Source of the DNA: Gammaproteobacteria bacterium
GTDB taxonomy: Bacteria > Pseudomonadota > Gammaproteobacteria > Pseudomonadales > Azotimanducaceae
Reading direction: 5' to 3'
NCBI GenBank assembly: GCA_026708185.1
Contig: JAPOVK010000045.1
Location: 62,001-126,000 of the forward strand
Length of the DNA: 64,000 bases
Shown here: piece by piece, positions 60,409 through 64,000 of the stretch
Position numbering within the stretch: position 1 is the stretch's first letter
How the letters are laid out: each line of letters starts with the position of its first letter
Translations under genes and position numbers: made by a program
Notes under the pieces: generated by a model
What the model was told of the DNA's origin: nothing
Databases searched by the model: none
What the model saw: only the letters and a program-made list of their open reading frames with translations

Positions 60409-62124
60409 ATGAGTAACGACGCGGTTCGTTACGAACCACCCGAATCCCCGCCGGAACTGGTGTCCTGGAGCATGGGGTTCCAGACCTGCCTGTTGACGGT
60501 GGGGCCGATTGCGCTGTCGCCGCTGGTCGTGGCCCAGGCTGCGGACATGAGCGACGAGTACGCGCAGTGGGCCGTGTTCGCCGCGATGCTGCTCGCCGGC
60601 CTCGGCACGATCCTGCAGGCCATGCAGGTGTGGCGCGTCGGCGCGGGCTACCGGATCACGGCGGGCAGCTCGTTTGCGTTCATTCCCCTGGTCACTTTGG
60701 CGCTCCTGGAGGGCGGGCCGCCGCTAGTGATCTCCCTCGGACTCGCGACGTCGCTGGTTCGCATCTTGATGGCGCTTCGACTGGCGTGGCTGCGACGCAT
60801 CGTCACGCCGACGGTGTCCGGCATCTTCTACATGCTGATTCCCGTCACGCTCATGCCGGTGATCTTCGGCACGATCGAAGACGTGCCTGCCGGGACGTCG
60901 ACGGGGGAGTCGCTCGCTGTCGCGGCGTTGACGATGGTGGCGATCGGCGCCGTGATCTTCCAACCCTCGGCGGCCTGGCGCATGTGGGCGGTCCTGGTCG
61001 GTGCGGTGGCCGGCTGTGCGGCCGCCGCCCTGCTCGGGTTCTTCGACTTCTCCGGCATCGTCCGGGCCAATTGGATCGGTATCCCGGGCCGCTGGCCGGG
61101 GTTCGGGCTCGACTTCGGGCCGGCTTTCTGGAGTCTGCTGCCCGCCTACGTCGTCGTCACGCTGTCTACGGTGATCGGAACGCTGGGCCAGGCGGTCACG
61201 ATCCAACAGGTGTCGTGGCGCCGCCGGCGAGCCGTGGACTACCGCGCAGTTCAGAACGTGCTTACCGGTGACGGCTTGGGCAACATCTTCTACAGCTTGG
61301 CGGCGATCATGCCGTCGCTGACCTACCCGAGCACCGTGACGCTGACGGCCTTGACGGGAGTCGCTGCTCGCCGCGTGGGGTTGTACACCGGCGCCTTGTT
61401 CGTGGCGATGGCGTTCCTGCCGAAACTCTCCGCGCTGTTCTTCGCGATTCCCAAACCCGTGGTGAGTGCGTTCCTGACGGTCCTCGCCGCCATGATGTTC
61501 GCCCAAGGCATCTCGCTGGTTGCGCAAGGCGGGTCTTCGCAGCGCCAGGTTTTCGTGGTCGGCGTGTCCTTCTTCCTCGGTGTCGGCTTCGAGTTCGGGA
61601 TGATCCCCACCGGCAGCGGCTTCTGGGCCTCCATTCTAGGGAGCGGCATCACGGCGGGTGGCGGTACGGCGATCCTGCTCACGGTGTTGGGCGACGTCAT
61701 AAGCCTACGGCCGACCCGTCTTGCCACGGCATTCGACGACTCGGCGCTGCCCACCGTGCTGTCGTTCGCCGACCGGTGGGCGGAACGCCACGGCTGGAAT
61801 CCGACGCAAACGAACCGGCTGCGGCTGATCTGTGAAGAGACGCTGGCCACGCTCGCGGAGGGCGCGACGGACGAGGGTGCCGCTCGCCGATTGCGCCTGA
61901 GCGCCGTGGTGGATGAGGGTGTTACCGTGCTTGAGTTCGTGAGCCATGCGCAAGGCGAAAATGTGGCCGACCTGATGGCCATGCTCGACAAGGACGTCGC
62001 TACGCTGCCGGAGAACGAGCTGTCGCTGCGGCTGCTGCGGGGGCTCGCGACATCGGTGGAGCATCGCCAATACCACGATGTCGGCATCCTGACCGTCCGA
62101 GCGGATCTGCGCGCGGTCGGGTGA
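60409..62124 (+). CDS. NCS2 (uracil/xanthine permease) transporter with C-terminal RsbW-like ATPase domain
   Basis: A 571-residue protein from ATG 60409, with GGAGG six bases upstream. Residues ~15-430 are a nucleobase:cation symporter-2 core of about 12-14 membrane helices (GFQTCLLTVGPIALSPLVV, AGSSFAFIPL, a TVIGTLGQAV segment, GLGNIFYSLAAIMPSLTYPS). Residues ~445-571 are soluble and resemble a HATPase_c_2/RsbW-type domain: LRLICEETLATLAEGA as N-box-like helix, VDEGVTVLEFVSHAQG, and LRLLRGLATSVEHRQYHDVG. NCS2 proteins normally end after the membrane part. The fusion suggests an ATP-binding regulatory tail. The catalytic D-x-G of the ATPase is not obvious. It is divergent from the amidohydrolase. 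Confidence 0.85.
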   Translation: MSNDAVRYEPPESPPELVSWSMGFQTCLLTVGPIALSPLVVAQAADMSDEYAQWAVFAAMLLAGLGTILQAMQVWRVGAGYRITAGSSFAFIPLVTLALLEGGPPLVISLGLATSLVRILMALRLAWLRRIVTPTVSGIFYMLIPVTLMPVIFGTIEDVPAGTSTGESLAVAALTMVAIGAVIFQPSAAWRMWAVLVGAVAGCAAAALLGFFDFSGIVRANWIGIPGRWPGFGLDFGPAFWSLLPAYVVVTLSTVIGTLGQAVTIQQVSWRRRRAVDYRAVQNVLTGDGLGNIFYSLAAIMPSLTYPSTVTLTALTGVAARRVGLYTGALFVAMAFLPKLSALFFAIPKPVVSAFLTVLAAMMFAQGISLVAQGGSSQRQVFVVGVSFFLGVGFEFGMIPTGSGFWASILGSGITAGGGTAILLTVLGDVISLRPTRLATAFDDSALPTVLSFADRWAERHGWNPTQTNRLRLICEETLATLAEGATDEGAARRLRLSAVVDEGVTVLEFVSHAQGENVADLMAMLDKDVATLPENELSLRLLRGLATSVEHRQYHDVGILTVRADLRAVG

Positions 62125-62151
62125 TGGCGGGCGCCCCCGGACTGCGGTCGG

Positions 62152-63114
62152 TCAAGCTCCGGCGTCAACCCCGACGTCGCCCAACAGGCGGTGACCGCGG
62201 AGATAGGCGAGCATGGCGCGGACACACGCTGCGGGCGCTTCGAGCGGCAGGAAGTGCGTAGTACCGGGAATGGTCTCGTACTCGACGACCGCGAGTTGGC
62301 GGTCGTCGAGCGACGGCACGTAGGCCGCCGGGTTGCTGGGATCTGACGCGATGACCTTCACCGGACAGCCGATGCCCGCGAAGTCCACCCGCGCCGGCCA
62401 CCGCCGCGCGTCTGCGAAGACACGGGCCTCGTACTCGGGTGGGCAGCGGAGCTCGTAGCCCCCGTCGGCGCGTTCGCGGAGCATCGTTCGGGCCATCAGG
62501 TCGTACACGCCGGGCACGACGTGGCCGAACCTGGATGCGCCGGCCACGCGCGCCTCGAAATCGGCTTGGGTCGCGAATCGGGACCGCTTGCGGCGCGTCT
62601 TCACCGCCGCCACTTCCGCCAGACCGAAGAAGACGTCGTCGGTCACGCCGCGCATATAAAGCGGCGGATCGTAAAGGACTAGCGCGTCCAGGACAGGCTT
62701 CTGGCGGCTGGTCCGGGTGAGCGACACGAGTGCCGCCATCGCCGCGAGCGAGTGGTAGATCCCGATCTTGGGCTTAGCCCCGCAACGCCCGTCGATCGCC
62801 GCGACGATTTGCGCGTGATCGCGCGCGAAGGTCGGGATCGTGTGGTTGGCCAATGCGCCGACGGCGTTCCAGCCGTGGTTCCTGATGTCGTGGATGAAGA
62901 CGTCGAAGTGGTCGAGGAGCGCCGACCAGAATGGCACGTAGAGGTCTATGGCGAGTCCCGTGCCATGGCTTAGGACGAGGCATGGACCGGTCGGATTGCC
63001 GTGCCGCCGCACGGTGGTCACGCTGCCGTCGTCGAGTCGTACCGTGAAGGTCGAACGTGGCTGCGGGATCTCCCAAATCCTGGGCCCGCTGTCGCGTCTG
63101 GGTCCGTCTTCCAC
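62152..63114 (-). CDS. Alpha/beta hydrolase (paralogue 2)
   Basis: A 320-residue protein from GTG 63114 (AGAGG six bases upstream). It aligns end to end with the hydrolase at 57816: RRHGNPTGPCLVLSHGTGLA, HDIRNHGWNAVGAL, GAKPKIGIYHSLAAMAAL, LYDPPLYMRG, CPPEYEARV and TTHFLPLEAP. The nucleophile elbow is YHSLA, again lacking the usual glycines. By eye the two are about half identical, so they are an old duplication flanking the ACP, amidohydrolase and permease genes. Convergent with the permease, 27 bases apart. Substrate unknown; 166 bases separate it from the divergent efflux adaptor. Confidence 0.85.
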   Translation of the reverse strand: MEDGPRRDSGPRIWEIPQPRSTFTVRLDDGSVTTVRRHGNPTGPCLVLSHGTGLAIDLYVPFWSALLDHFDVFIHDIRNHGWNAVGALANHTIPTFARDHAQIVAAIDGRCGAKPKIGIYHSLAAMAALVSLTRTSRQKPVLDALVLYDPPLYMRGVTDDVFFGLAEVAAVKTRRKRSRFATQADFEARVAGASRFGHVVPGVYDLMARTMLRERADGGYELRCPPEYEARVFADARRWPARVDFAGIGCPVKVIASDPSNPAAYVPSLDDRQLAVVEYETIPGTTHFLPLEAPAACVRAMLAYLRGHRLLGDVGVDAGA

Positions 63115-63280
63115 GAAAGCCTCTTGCCATCAGTGACGTGACCCTAGCACGACGGCACACGCCCAGACTTGAACGCACATCGAAAGACGCCTAACTTCGA
63201 TGCATGGTCCAGCATGCGCAACTGGCTCGGCGCGACCTGGGCATGAAACCCGCGGCCGATCATCTGTCGGCTTAGGGCTC

Positions 63281-64000
63281 GTGATCCGCCGATTCCTCGC
63301 ACCCGTTCTCGCCGGCGCCGCTGGTCTGGGGTTGGCGGCTGTCATCTTCATGAGCGGCCCGGAATTCGAGCCAGTGCCGCCGCCGCCGAACATCCCGGTG
63401 GTGCGCACGATGACAGCCACCCCGGACACCGTGCAAACGATCGTCGCCGCACACGGCGCCGTCGTACCCAAGACCGAGAGCAACCTGGTCTCGGAGGTCG
63501 CCGGCCGGATCGTAGCCGTGGCAGAGTCGATGGTCTCGGGCGGTTTCTTCCAGAAGGGCGATGTCCTGGTCGAGATCGAGCGGGTCGACTACGAGGTCGC
63601 CTTGGAACGGTCGCGCGCCCATCTTGCGTCTACGGAGAGCGAACTCGCGAATGCCGAGAAGGCGTACGAGCGGCACGAGGAGTTGCGCGAGTCCCAGTCC
63701 ATCAGTGAGTCGCGCCACGACGATGCACTGAACCGACTCACGATCGCGCGTGCCTCGCTCCGCGAAGCCACGGCACGGATCGCCCGGGCGGAGCGTGACC
63801 TGGAACGCACGCGCATGACCGCTCCCTTCGACGGTCGGGTGCGCAGCGAGCGGGTCGACGCCGGCCAGTTCGTCAACCGGGGCGAGTCCATCGCAACGCT
63901 GTATTCGGTCGACTTCGCCGAGGTCCGGCTCCCGGTACGGGATGAGGATCTGGCCTTTCTGCCGCTGTCCCTGGCGCGCGTCGGAGCCAGTGCGTCGCAT
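63281..64000 (+). CDS. RND efflux periplasmic adaptor (HlyD/AcrA-like), partial
   Basis: The frame is open from GTG 63281 to the window edge (240 codons). An N-terminal hydrophobic anchor (FLAPVLAGAAGLGLAAVIFM) leads to a lipoyl/barrel-sandwich half (LVSEVAGRIVAV, GDVLVEIE) and a coiled-coil hairpin at about residues 105-170 (ALERSRAHLASTESELANAE ... ARIARAERDLERTRM). The second lipoyl half (APFDGRVRSERVDAGQFV) and the start of the beta barrel follow. This is the typical membrane fusion protein of an RND pump; the inner-membrane pump gene should follow outside the window. The ribosome site is weak (AGGG close to GTG), so the start is less sure than the identity. Confidence 0.9.
   Translation, partial: MIRRFLAPVLAGAAGLGLAAVIFMSGPEFEPVPPPPNIPVVRTMTATPDTVQTIVAAHGAVVPKTESNLVSEVAGRIVAVAESMVSGGFFQKGDVLVEIERVDYEVALERSRAHLASTESELANAEKAYERHEELRESQSISESRHDDALNRLTIARASLREATARIARAERDLERTRMTAPFDGRVRSERVDAGQFVNRGESIATLYSVDFAEVRLPVRDEDLAFLPLSLARVGASASH

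Noticed and set aside
63272-64000. A minus-strand open frame at the right edge
   Set aside because: The plus strand of the same bases encodes an RND adaptor with lipoyl and coiled-coil parts; the minus frame is a shadow.

Overview
The window looks like a chromosomal segment of a high-GC Gram-negative bacterium, probably Pseudomonadota. The outer thirds are GC-rich core or accessory metabolism: a signal-peptide S9 peptidase, an RND-type periplasmic adaptor, an M32 carboxypeptidase and a type I polyketide synthase (PKS). The exact lineage cannot be fixed from the sequence alone. I saw no rRNA, tRNA, CRISPR array, integrase or intact insertion sequence.

Layout. (1) 1-3657: an M32 carboxypeptidase (cut by the window edge) divergent from an orphan molybdopterin subunit of the xanthine dehydrogenase family. 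(2) 3658-40571: a dense defence/conflict island, entered through three 26-bp palindromic tandem repeats. It holds a zinc metallopeptidase and a trypsin-like protease with its trypsin-co-occurring partner; a minus-strand, translationally coupled five-gene operon (large unknown protein, two giant DUF1998-type helicases, RelE-fused UvrD helicase, small frameshifted membrane protein); a plus-strand SMEK-domain + short prokaryotic Argonaute (pAgo) pair; a minus-strand SNF2 helicase - AIPR - Eco57I/PglX-like adenine methyltransferase set resembling the first half of class 1 DISARM; a caspase-like small protein; a frameshifted P-loop ATPase; a Uma2 nuclease; and a small membrane protein. (3) 40613-47683: an exported S9 peptidase and a coupled three-gene operon (circularly permuted ATP-grasp, alpha-E protein, ankyrin protein). 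(4) 47753-63114: a PKS locus with a two-module 3350-aa synthase, a discrete acyl carrier protein, two paralogous alpha/beta hydrolases, an amidohydrolase and an NCS2 permease fused to an RsbW-like ATPase domain. (5) 63281-64000: the start of an RND efflux adaptor.

How the parts may work together. In the island, the coupled stops and starts (ATGA, GTGA) make the 23930-to-6494 operon look like one machine: DNA-translocating helicases, a Vsr-like nuclease domain on one of them, a RelE-like domain on another, and a membrane protein as possible effector. Together with the colinear SNF2/AIPR/methyltransferase genes it may be one large DISARM/Druantia-like system interrupted by the pAgo pair, or three neighbouring systems. 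In the PKS locus, module 1 is fully reducing and C-methylating (KS-AT-DH-MT-ER-KR-ACP). The second half is KS plus a degenerate AT and no carrier, so the nearby free ACP and one of the hydrolases are natural candidates to complete it.

Several genes carry anomalies that could be biology or assembly error: two frameshifts, and two open frames whose best Shine-Dalgarno sites point at non-standard start codons (ATA, ACG). All family names are from memory of motifs and no search was run.
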